From Rostrohypoxylon terebratum (taxonomy: Eukaryota; Ascomycota; Sordariomycetes; Xylariales; Hypoxylaceae), in assembly GCA_022497145.1 (NCBI GenBank), contig MU385975.1, forward strand, positions 1-64,000: a stretch of 64,000 nt of DNA, written 5' to 3'. A program made the position numbers and the translations under genes. The notes beneath the pieces are model-generated. The model was not told the origin of the DNA. It made no database searches and saw nothing but the letters and a program-made list of their open reading frames with translations. Each line of letters begins with the position of its first letter. The stretch's first letter is position 1. This document shows, piece after piece, positions 46,801 through 57,143 of this stretch.

Positions 46801-46927
46801 GGTTGTTCTCGGGGGCTGTCATTGTCGTCGAGTCGTCGAGAAGCTGAGCTCACTTACGAGTCACCAAATGACGTTCTAGATGCTCGTTGCGCTGGAAACT
46901 CCTGCCGCAATACGTGCAGAAAGCCAT
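43813..46927 (-). CDS. Regulator with two C2H2 fingers plus a Zn2Cys6 cluster
   Basis: Five exons (46927-46858, 46780-46726, 46650-45192, 45125-45019, 44947-43813) give 941 residues; all joints keep frame. Two tandem C2H2 fingers come first: Cys4, Cys7, His20, His24, then Cys32, Cys35, His48, His52, each split by an intron. A full Zn2Cys6 cluster follows: Cys74, 77, 84, 90, 93 and 100 (ACRNCAKMKAKCD). The C-terminal two thirds are a fungal-specific transcription factor domain. The small 5' exons are easily missed; without them only the Zn2Cys6 part appears. Placed between the catabolic genes and the pumps, it is the best candidate for the cluster regulator. Confidence 0.88.
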
Positions 46928-48410
46928 CTTTGATCTCACCGCCCAGCGATTAATAACCCGGTTGACATTGGTTGGTCAGAGACGGGATATAGTCTGATGT
47001 AAGCAGGAGTCCGAAAATAAGGATAAAAATAACAGGTTAATGGACAAAAATGATGTCTGCACAATTATCGACGCTGTCTCACTGTTACACTGTCACACCA
47101 AATCCTCGATTATAACGCTGAGTCGGAACATCCGGAGAGTCGCGTTCAAAGAAGAGTAATGTCATAATGTTCATTGGAGAATGATGAAGATTGAAGGTGG
47201 TCATGGGTCTTGGAACTTTAGTTGTTAGCTGTCAAAAAGCTGAAAGAGACAGGAAGGGACTTGTCCAAAAGACCCTTAGGGGAAAAAAACCCTAGCTAAT
47301 TACGTCCTGGGGACCTAGGTTATGGGCTGGGTATTAGAGTATTAGCTAGGGTATTCTTCTGGGCGCCTGCCCCACGAAGTACGTGTACTCCATACCAGCC
47401 CAAGTAGGTACGTCTTTACATAGTACGCTACTACGCCCGCTATCAAGGTCCCCGACAGACATGTCGGTATGTGAATGACCAATCATAACACCGGATTGGC
47501 TTGGTTGCAATAGGAATCCAAAACAAAGCAGCAACAAGGGAAAATCCTACTACTGCGTAGTAGCTACCTATCTAGTAAGCATATAGTTAGAAAGATCGAA
47601 AGACACCATAACCTGTGGAACAACTAATTTAGCGTTTTGCGGGGAATGGTTAAAATGGTTGAAAGTTAGTTTTGTCCTATGGAGGCAAGCAGCACAGGCA
47701 TTTGAGCAGGATAGTGTACTATGTAGGTAGGTACGCACGCACGCACATGGCACTTGGCATTTAGCAGGATTGATCCTCAATATTAACCTGTCGGTCCTGC
47801 CCATTGTATTGTACATGGTCGAGCACTGAGGAGTCAGGACCGTCACGGGTAATACTACGGTACGGTGCCACCAGAAGGTGCTTCCACAATGCCGCTGTGC
47901 CACAGTGCCACTCCAATGGATGTGCCTTATCCATGGATCCCTCGAAACGTTCATACCTTCCCTGTCAAGTGCCCTGTCAAGTGCCCTGTCCACATGCGAG
48001 GTGCAAGTTCCGAATCCACTTCGGACCGGTGGAGGCCGGTGGGGGTCCGGAATGTGAAAGTCTCATTGATTCGGACAAACAATGCTGCAAAACAGGAAGG
48101 ACAGACTGTGTAATGTGTAAAATGTATGCTGTATCAGATATGTTAGAAATGATGTACATACCATACAGATAAGCTTACGCAACGATCTTGCTGAAGATAT
48201 GGTAGAGCAGTTCTCCATCTGGGACCAGGGTTCGCGGCTACACAGATCATCGTGGCTATTCCGACTTGCAGCACACGACAGCCACTAGTCCTTATTATAT
48301 TCTTAATAGCCAGTCCCAGAGCCTGTTCTCTCCATCTCGATCAAAACCCACAACTTCATGCTTTCTTAGAGACTAATCCCCTACTAGTCCCAACACCCGA
48401 AGTCGTGAGG
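46928..48410. promoter_or_regulatory. Divergent region between the regulator and the first MFS gene
   Basis: 1.5 kb with no supportable gene; promoters of two genes facing outward. It includes a tight group of CGG/CCG half-sites at 48021-48050 and AGGTA-rich words near 47400. Confidence 0.5.
48021..48050. promoter_or_regulatory. Cluster of CGG/CCG half-sites
   Basis: CGGACC (48022-48027) faces GGTCCG (48044-48049), and CCGGTGG occurs twice between and beside them. It lies 360 bp before the first MFS gene. It is a plausible binding site for a zinc-cluster regulator. Confidence 0.35.
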
Positions 48411-50502
48411 ATGCCGTTCAAGTCTTTAAGGGAGTTGGACCCAAGTGAAGGCACAGTTCAACTGTATACTGGCAAGTCAAAGTCATTCCACGAACATGAT
48501 AACAACAATTGGAGCTTGGAGTCTAACAAATAACTACAGGGAATTTCTCTAGGAATCATCTAGAGAGTAATGAAACTGTCCTCTTTCCACAGCCTTCTTC
48601 AGACCCCAATGATCCTCTGAGTTGGCCAAAATGGCGAAAACACCTCGTTTTCTTCTCTATCTGCCTCTTTGCATGCTTGAACAACTTCAGCGGAACTGTA
48701 CTTTCCGATAGCTTCTTCCCTATCTCTGAAGATCTCGGTATCACTCTAGAGGATGCTGCGGGACTCATATCTTGGGGAATTCTTACCTCAGGCGTAGCCG
48801 TGAGTTTTATTCCCACTCTCCAACATGAGAGGCTTCACTAATCTCACTTTTGACCAACTAGAACTTAGTCTGGGTCCCTACGGCTATTTACTTTGGAAAA
48901 CGTCCAGTATTCATCCTCTCTTGCGCCATCTGTTTTGTTGGCGCAATATGGGCCGCTGCTTCGACTAGCTATGGAAGTCTGCTGGGGGGGTGTATCTTCG
49001 GGTCTTTTGGCGGCGGAGCATCCGAAGCCTTGGGTGCTGCAATTGTCAATGTGACTACTCCCTTTTTGAACATTTAATTCAACTTTCAAATTCTCATCCG
49101 CTAATAATTTTTCTCCAGGATATCTATTTCATGCACGAAAGAGGCACCAAGATGTCGTGGTACATCATTTTCATAGCATACGGCAGTAGCTTGGGACCAT
49201 TATGCGGTGGCTATCTAATTGAGTGTACATATCCATCCTTATCGTTGATATCACAAATACACCAGAAGCTAAGCATTGCAACAGACAAGGGCTGGGCATG
49301 GGGGAAATGGCTGAGTGCCATTCTTCTCGGCGTCAACTTATTGTTGATAATATTCTTTGCCCCTGAGACCAGGTTCAAGCGGTCGCCTAATCCAGTGGCG
49401 AGATCAGACTCAAGCGCGATCTCCGAGAGCCCGAGCGAAAAGATTGCTGGCAACAGATACGAATATTTGGAGGATGGAAACAACAATTTGCAATCAAATC
49501 AACCAAACAACGAAATTCATCGCAAGACTTATTGGGAACTTCTCAACCCTTGGTCTGGGGTCGATAAATCTACATCGTACTGGAGTTTGGTGTTTCGCCC
49601 CATACCTTTATTGGCTTACCCTGCATGCTTCTTTGCAACTCTTACCTGTAATTTCTCCCCTATCGACGTACGTCTGTCAACAATACTAACTTTGGCGAAG
49701 ACTCTCTATCACTTGCGCCGACTGTCATGGTAAATACTGTCAGCTCAAGTGTTCTGATCCCTCCGCCATATAATTTCTCTGTCGGTGCGGTGGGCTTGAT
49801 CAACATTCCGGGAATGAGTATGTCATGCCTCTGTTCTCCCATTCTCCACCATCCTTCCTAAACCTGTAGTCCCCCAATCAGATGCATTTCAATTATTTGT
49901 AATTCGTTAAACAATGACTAACATCTAGGTCTAGTTGGACAAGGAGTCGGAGCAATCATCGGTGGCGTCTGCATAGACAGATGGTCAGAATACTGCGCCA
50001 AGCGCAACAACGGTGTCTTCGTACCCGAGACACGTCTGTTCCTCTTTTTCATCCCTACGACCATAGTGTTCGTCGGAATAGTGCTTTTCGGATTTTCGGT
50101 AGAGCAACAGATGAGCTGGGCCGTCATTTTCGTTGCGTACGGACTCATGAGCGTCGGGCTGACGGGATCTGCGAGCATAACGATGACATACGTCTGCGAT
50201 TGTTATTTCCCTGTTTCAGCCGAATGCCTGGAAATGATCAATGGCATCAAAAACGTCGTCGCGTTTGGATTGATCCATGGAGTGGTACCTTGGGTTGCAA
50301 GCATGGGATATGCCAAGGTAAGCAAAGAGTCCAAGATTTTTGTGGCATGATTTCCACGGCTAACAACAGACAGGCTTTCGGGACCTTGGGTGGCATATTT
50401 GGTGGCTTGATGGCGCTTGTGGTGCCGCTGATGGTCTGGGGCCCTGAGATCCGTCACCATACCTCATCCAAGTGGCGTCTGGTTAGCTGGGAACTTGAAT
50501 GA
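48411..50502 (+). CDS. MFS transporter (DHA1-like), first of two tandem genes
   Basis: Membrane transporter of about 530 residues in eight exons (48411-48463, 48553-48799, 48862-49050, 49119-49224, 49285-49647, 49701-49817, 49929-50317, 50374-50502). The N-terminal cytosolic part ends in FPQPSSDPNDPLSWPKWRK, followed by about 12 hydrophobic segments with a central loop near NPWSGVDKS. Other marks are FGKRPVFIL (loop 2-3), FAPETRF and IPPPYNFSVG. The intron at 49225-49284 is 60 bp with no stop, so a longer isoform is possible. The intron 49648-49700 ends in AAG but restores frame exactly. Likely substrate is the pathway compound or its product, by context only. Confidence 0.82.
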
Positions 50503-51603
50503 TCGGAGCTCCGCCAAAGAAACCAGTACCTCCAATGAGGAGGTAGCGATATGAATAGAGGATATTATTTTTAGGTTATATACCTAGTGTACAAATTGGA
50601 TTAGATCAAAAGCGCGTTTGAGCAGGCTTCAAATGCCCAGAGTCGATGAGTTCTCATTTTGGAGCATCACCGGTTTGTCAATGGCCATTATTTTCTGTCT
50701 ACTTCCGTTATAGTCGCATTTACTGTAAGCCCTTCTAATTAAAAATGGACTCACATCACCCAATTTCCACAATTTCTTATAGGAAACTGCAGCTTAGGGC
50801 TTTCAGAGGCAGAGGTTGGGCCCTCAAGGTTGTGAAATATTTTACGGACTTGACCTTGGGGCTGCCCGATCGGCGATCAATTCTTATTTTTCACCGTCCT
50901 TTTATAAAGTACTGATGGTAGGTACCTAAGGTACCAATGGCAAACTCCTTTACTTCATTCGGGAAAAGCGAGAGACTTCCATGTTTCATCCGGGAAGCTC
51001 CCGGGAGCTCCATGCTGTGCTCCCTTTGGCAGCTATTCAGTTGCATCAAAATGAAGCCTCTCTTTTTAGTCAGCATATATTACGGTTACGCCGAGTAACC
51101 TCGCTTCATACCAAGTTAGCCTGTGGTAAATAAACCCTTGATTTGGTGTTTTACAACAGAACCGCACAGCTAGAATCTCTGCCGAATTGGAGGAACGGGA
51201 TCTTGGTCATGAAGTTTAACAACAGGGGGCAGCTTACGAGTCTAGAAACACCAGAAACCCGGGATTAAATCACCTAACCATCATTCCCCTCTTAAGATAC
51301 CGGATTAGTTAACACCTATGCCTCATTAGTCGAACATTCATCAGTGCCGTGATGACTTCAACTGGATTCGAACAAGGTTCCCCGCAATCTCTGAATCGAC
51401 TGCAAGATGAAATTCGATGCTCCACCATCTCCCGTGTTGATCAATTTAGGCGTGCTCCAATAATCCGTGGCCTTATTGTCAAGAATTGGAGATACCCTTG
51501 TTGAGTCGTGGCTATAAGTCATATTAACCGCCCCTGGAGGAAATGTCACCGAGTTTCCTCTGTGACATCCAACTTTTACAGACCTAAAGAGGACGTTTTC
51601 ATC
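50503..51603. other. Intergenic between tandem MFS genes
   Basis: 1.1 kb; no gene. One AGGTACCTAAGGTACC word lies near 50920. Confidence 0.5.
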
Positions 51604-53421
51604 ATGGGCCTTGGAGTTCTCGAGGATAAGCATCTCCCTCATGTGCCTGGCACAGCCCTCTTGACAGATGTCATCAGTTCTGACAATGCTCATCGCCATG
51701 GAGAACTCGCTTCGGCCCTACGCCACGGAAGGGGCAAAGACGCGGACGTGGTCTTGGTGCCGCAACCCAGCAATAGCCCAAATGATCCGTTGAATTGGCC
51801 CCTTTGGAAGAAAGATCTTATGTTGTTCTTCATTTGTATCGACACAGCCGTCGTAGGTGCTTGGGTAGGTTCCCCCTTTCAATGTTGACACTTGCTCGAA
51901 AGTGGTCTAAGGCTAAGTGTATATTCTCACTGATAGGGTCCAATGATCTCGCCCGGTTTCGTTGAAATGGCCTCCCAATTTGGAATTTCCTATAACAAGC
52001 TCAACGGAGATCTTGGATATGGTATACTCGTGATAGGATTATCATGCTTCTTCACCAACTCTATGGCCGTCGTTTGGGGACGTCGGCCGGTATTTCTTCT
52101 GGGCAATGTCCTCCTGTTTATTAGCAGCATTGGGGGATATTATTCGCATTCGTTCAGTAGTCTACTTGGCTTTCGGCTAGCAGGGTGCATAGGAATGTCC
52201 CCATTTGAAGTGTAAGTGTAACCTATTTTAATCCCAAAAAGCATTCGTAGATCTTAGCTGACTTGCCGAAGTTTGGTGACAACGACAATTGCAGATATTT
52301 ATTTCGTACACCAACGTGGTGTGAGGTTGGCGGCTTGGGGTCTGTGCCTTTCGGTAGGAGTTGGGGGAGGCTCCATTATCTCCGGCTATATCATCGAAGA
52401 CCTGGGCTGGAACTGGACTTACGGTATCTGCGCAATTCTGTTCGGAGTATGGATCATCGTCCTTTTCTTTTTCTGCCCTGAGACTGCATATAGACGAAAC
52501 GATTCATTCAATACGGATCTCGGGACAGGGCAGAGCAATAAAGAAGAGCTAGCCCGACATGACAGCTCGAAGAAAAAGATTGATAGCGGATCACTCGAGG
52601 CTGGAAACGACGAGGTTGAAGTCGAAGTCGTAGAACATCCCGCGACTGATATTACGTGCTCGGAGAAAAAGCATAGCTACTGGCACGACTTGAAAATCTA
52701 TAACGGGAGAGTATCAGACGATCCATTCTGGAAAGTTCTCACTAGACCGTTGATGATGCTCTTGTTCCCGCAGGTCTTATTCTCATTTTTCGCATATGGA
52801 CTGACGACCTCTTGGCTTGTGGTGGTGGGTTCGGTGTTGGCTCAGTTGTTCACAGCACCGCCATATAATTTCAGTGTTTCCGGAGTTGGACTTGTCTCCA
52901 TTGCTTCTCTTATTGGCGCCATCGTTGGAGCTTTTATTTCGGGGCCGATCGCTGATTGGGTCATAAAGGCGATGTCGAGAAGAAATGGAGGCATATACGA
53001 ACCCGAGTTTCGACTTGTTCTTATTGTGATCAGTCTAGTTCTAGGAGGCATGTCCTTTTTCGGGTTTGGATGGTCACTTCAAAGGCAAGATGCCTGGATT
53101 GTCCCGGTCATATTCTATGGGTTGCAGTATTTCGGCGTTGGGTTCATGACTATCGCCGTTTACGGCTACCTAACAGATTGCCATCGGGATAAGGCTCCAG
53201 AGGCATTTGCGGCGATCAATCTGAGGAACATCTATTCTTTCGGCATGAATTATTTTATATCTGATTGGATCAGCCATCAAGGTCCCAAGGAAGTGTTTTG
53301 CATAATCGGAGGTGTACACGTCTTTATCTGCCTTTGTGGGATCCCGATGTACGTCTACGGGAAGAGATGCAGGAGTTGGACCAGTCGGGTGAAGGTGTTT
53401 GAGAAGATCATGCAGGCTTAG
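51604..53421 (+). CDS. MFS transporter (DHA1-like), second of two tandem genes
   Basis: 561 residues in three exons (51604-51864, 51937-52211, 52272-53421). The start MGLGVLEDKHLPHVPGTALL and the LVPQPSNSPNDPLNWPLWKK segment before the first membrane span are shared with the upstream MFS gene, as are the ADIYFVHQRG loop, FCPETAYRR and APPYNFSVSG. Twelve hydrophobic segments surround a long acidic central loop (about residues 260-320). The two genes are diverged paralogues with different intron numbers, not a recent duplication. The second intron ends in AAG. It is probably an efflux or uptake carrier for the compound handled by the cluster. Confidence 0.88.
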
Positions 53422-53561
53422 GGGGTTCGGTTAGAAGCGACGGTGGTTGAATTAAATAGACCGGCGTAAAAGCATGAGATTGAATATCTGCGAAGACGAG
53501 ATTTATACTGTTACAGTCATTCACATTTCTTAGGCAGCGGCCATTAATCATAGGTACCTGG

Positions 53562-54291
53562 TTATGAAGCACTCGATTCAACGTCCAGTGCGTCGGCCAT
53601 ATCTCCCAACGTGTTAAATTTCCAGTCGTATATCCCTTGATCCCTGTTGCCCATGGTCGCGTCGGGTCTGACTATCCAAACTGACTTGATTCCCATCGCC
53701 TGAGCCGCATGGTGATTGCGAAATCGGCTCTGTGAGGTTTGAAGAGCCTGGTCTTTATCGACATCGAACTTGTCTTTTACTCTTCTGAGCATGTGTTGGA
53801 AATTTTGGGGGTTCGGCTTGTACGAGCCAACATCCTGGGCCATAATGACGAGATCGAAAGGAAATCCTTGAAGAGGACCGGAATCTGTTAGGCCAAACAA
53901 GGCGCGGTCGATATTTGATAATTCTAATACTAGTTTATACCGTATCGCTAAACGATGTAATGCAGCAACGGTATCTGGAAAGCCGGCCAACCGGTTACTG
54001 AGTTGCCAAAGGTTTGCGACTCTTCAATTGTAGGTGGCGCTAAGCCTAGGTTATACGTTATTCTCTTGAATACAGTAGTCAAGGGTTGGGAATAGGGTAT
54101 CTTTGGTGTTTCCCATTGTTGCTTAATCTCAAATTCATGGTAAATCTCCAATAATTGCAGGCGGGTGAGATCCGTGCGTTTGGCGCGGAGGAGGGGTTCC
54201 AATGTTGATAGAATGCCGGTTTCATAATCTATCAATGTTCCATAGACACACCAAAGGAGAGGAGGCGAAAATCCTCAAGGCTTGCCAGTAT
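53562..54291 (-). pseudogene. Broken haloacid dehalogenase (HAD)-family gene
   Basis: Minus-strand remnant of a type II haloacid dehalogenase-like hydrolase. The C-terminal two thirds are recognisable: SNIDRALF, DVGSYKPNPQNF and IKSVWIVRP. Several independent lesions are visible. The expected start codon reads ATA (about 54289-54291). The nucleophile motif region (LSF-D-VYGT) has Gly for Asp and a one-base shift near 54241-54252. A second one-base shift lies near 53975-53982 within WPAFPDTV. A conserved acidic residue is Asn in RNHHAA. No intron can explain the shifts. The gene is dead or at least cannot make a full enzyme. Confidence 0.75.
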
Positions 54292-55072
54292 CAAAACTTA
54301 GGTGTTTGAGAAACAAACCACTAGGTACTAGGTAGGTAGTCAAATTTGAGTGAGGAGTAATATATGTCTTCATTAGTGATATGTCCATGATATCTCAGAC
54401 ATACATGCCTAGGTACCTCGTATATACCAGTTAGTTGATAGTTGACCTCTATAGTAGGATATGGCCATATTTTTACCATTGCTGCAGTCGTGAATTGCTT
54501 CGATTGTGGGGTTTTACATAGTTGACGGAGCTGACCGAAGACGCGCCCCTATCCGGACCCTTGGAGGTCGCGGGCGATTTGCGGGAATGCGGATTCGTAG
54601 TACGATCGACGTCTCATAGAAAGCCTATAATTCAGCAGCTAAACGACATGAAAGATGAAAATGGCAAGACATTGTAGGCACCTTATATTAACTGGTGCAT
54701 ATATTCTCCATTCAGAGCTTGAAAAAGAAAAAGGGGTATGAGTACTTAGCCCGGGTACCTACCTACCTAAGACACTGGGCATCCATGAGAAAGCTAAGTA
54801 GAGAGGAAGCGATGTTGGATTTTCTAAAGAAACGCTCAAAACCCACTTCGGTGGGCAAAGCTATTTAAACCCTATGGAGTGGTGGTAGCACCTTCTTCTC
54901 TAAACTCCCATCACCATGACGTATGGATCCATTGTAGAGGGTAGTGCAATGATTCAATCGCTGTTATCTCCTATCTAATCCGCGTAAGTCCACTATAATT
55001 CACTGTAAGACTCAAACTTGACTCAAACTTCAAATTATCAAGCATTTTTCTGATTTACACCCCAATGTCACC
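54292..55072. other. Intergenic region
   Basis: 780 bp, no gene. AGGTACTAGGTAGGTAG and CTAGGTACC clusters lie near 54322 and 54408, and another near 54755. Confidence 0.5.
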
Positions 55073-56434
55073 ATGAAGGCTTCGAGGTATTCTACTTCGC
55101 GTCAAAAGGCTTGCAATAGCTGTTCGACCGCAAAGGCAAAATGCAATCGCAAAGTGGGGCGTTGTACTCGGTGCGCAGTGAAAAGCTTGTCTTATTCCTA
55201 TACCCAGCTCCCGCTATCTGGAGGCTCTCCAGCTAGCACCATCGGAAATGCTGATGTAGGGGTCTACGGCTCTGCTTCACCACTGCCACCGAACAGTACA
55301 AACACTCTCTCCAACCCTGGGAATGTACTTCCAAGTCCCGAGTGCGGAATTTCCGCCGCCACAGATCCCCAGAGCTCAACAGCCGAATCAGCGCTAGTCA
55401 TAAGTGACGCTAGCCCTACCGATCCTACCAATCCCACCGATTCTTCAACGGAGACATTTACGGGAAATTATGCTCCAAGAGAGTCAAGATTAGAGGTTCC
55501 TATTCGCCCACCTAAAAAGTCCGAGATACTTGACTTTTCGGAGTTGGAGCTCTTTAGCCCTATTAATGTGGACGACATTAGCAACCGTTGGCTACACCCT
55601 TATATCCCCGTCTCTGGTCAGAAGGTGAAGAATTACCCACCAACCATCACCTCTCTTATCTATAGGATTCTCAAGTCTTATGTCACTGTCGCCGTCCGCG
55701 GACGCGCAGCTCCGCCCTTTGTACACGCATCGCAAGTAATGAGCACATCGACAAGTCCCCCGCTATCAACTTGCCTGAGCTTGATTCGCATCTGCGAAAA
55801 CCCCCTGCCCGGCAGCGAAGGGGTGGTAGCGGATGTTTTAGGGCGAGAGATGAATAACCTGTATGAGCAGTATGTGGCATACGATAATGTCACCCAGCTT
55901 GCTGCCTTCCAAGCATATTTGATTTACTCCATGGCCTTATTCTTCAGACTCGGTCAGATATCTGGTCCGTTTCTTCGACAAGCGATGATGAACCTTCAAC
56001 AACTTGCCTGCTCAAGCGGTCGAGCAGGACTCATGTGTATTGCGGAACAACAACATACTCGCCCTAAATGGGAAGCATGGATTGTCGCCGAGGCGAAGCG
56101 ACGCACCCTATACGTGATGTATCTCTTCGACAGCGTGCTCTCGACTCAAGATGGTCTTCAGACATTTCTCGGTACGGAACTTCAAGGCCTGCCAGCCCCG
56201 AGAAGCAAGTGCCTATGGAGAGCACAGACACGGCAGGAATGGGAGATAGTTTACAATATCTATCTAGCGGATTGGCTAGCAGAAGGCCTGCGTATTGACG
56301 AACTTTGGCCAATGCCTGCGGATCTGAGTGAGCCTGGTCGGCTTCAGAGACGCAACAGAGTGGATACCTGGCTGGAGAACGTCGACGAATTTGGGACCAT
56401 GATCTACGCGGTAACTAGCTGTACACATGGATAA
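55073..56434 (+). CDS. Zn2Cys6-type regulator with a defective zinc cluster
   Basis: Single exon, 453 residues. The N terminus has five of six zinc-cluster cysteines: Cys14, 17, 24, 31 and 34 (ACNSCSTAKAKCNRKVGRC). The sixth position, residue 41, is Tyr (codon TAT at 55193-55195; TGT would be Cys). A Ser/Thr/Pro-rich linker and a fungal transcription factor domain follow (AKRRTLYVMYLFDSVLSTQD), ending in the family-typical VDEFGTMIYAVTSCTHG. The rest of the reading frame is intact, so the loss is either recent or the protein works without canonical DNA binding. It lies next to the P450 gene. Confidence 0.87.
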   Translation: MKASRYSTSRQKACNSCSTAKAKCNRKVGRCTRCAVKSLSYSYTQLPLSGGSPASTIGNADVGVYGSASPLPPNSTNTLSNPGNVLPSPECGISAATDPQSSTAESALVISDASPTDPTNPTDSSTETFTGNYAPRESRLEVPIRPPKKSEILDFSELELFSPINVDDISNRWLHPYIPVSGQKVKNYPPTITSLIYRILKSYVTVAVRGRAAPPFVHASQVMSTSTSPPLSTCLSLIRICENPLPGSEGVVADVLGREMNNLYEQYVAYDNVTQLAAFQAYLIYSMALFFRLGQISGPFLRQAMMNLQQLACSSGRAGLMCIAEQQHTRPKWEAWIVAEAKRRTLYVMYLFDSVLSTQDGLQTFLGTELQGLPAPRSKCLWRAQTRQEWEIVYNIYLADWLAEGLRIDELWPMPADLSEPGRLQRRNRVDTWLENVDEFGTMIYAVTSCTHG

Positions 56435-57143
56435 TCCTACGAGGCATCGCTAGAGAAGGTAGGTGTAATTACCTCGGTATTATCCAAATGCGATCAAGTG
56501 CGTTCATCCCCCACTATCCCACCATTACCTGGAAATCGTTGCACTACACAAGCCTAGGACCTAGGTATTCTTCAACCTGGCGCAAATATGAATATTTACA
56601 CTGATCCAGTCTTGCTGAGCAGTACCGAATCTAAGACATTCAGGCCACGCTAGCATGGAGCGATGTCACAATGCCATCATCATCGACGTGCCCTTCTGTG
56701 ATAGGCATTGTGGATAAGCGGCAAAGTGACGGTTCCTAGTAGCAAGGAAGTCTCGAATGAGACTTGCCACAATCCCATCGCCATCGCATATCTTGAATTG
56801 TAACCATACTGCATACCCACTACAACGTAGGCACCTAGTGATGCGCGACTTGTACGCGGCCCCTTGGCTTTCCGGTACTTAGGTGGGTCCTTCTTATGCT
56901 AGCTTTGGGTGGTATGGCTGAAAATGTGAAAATTATACTGAATTATACTGGATTATACTGAACCGTCCGGAAGACATCTTAGTGCTTGCATACGAATTTA
57001 TTGCCGGTTCATGGAGTGGTAAGCCGAGGCTGCTATACGTATATATAGAGAGGGTGTCTACGATATATCGAGTGAAGAATTCTCGATAATCACCTCTGAG
57101 GGACTTAGAACAGTTTCTAGGTATAATTCCCCCCAAAAACCCC
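56435..57143. other. Intergenic, promoter of the P450 gene
   Basis: 709 bp without a gene. A short tandem TGAATTATACTGGATTATAC lies at about 56938-56960, followed by ACCGTCCGGAAG. Confidence 0.45.

Noticed and set aside
47568..48172. Overlapping frames upstream of the first MFS gene
   Set aside because: Arise from repeated GTGCCCTGTCAA words and CGG-rich promoter DNA; no protein features.
49648..49760. Apparent frameshift in the first MFS gene
   Set aside because: A 53-bp intron (49648-49700, ending in AAG) restores the frame to YSLSLAPTVMVNTVSS, so the gene is intact.
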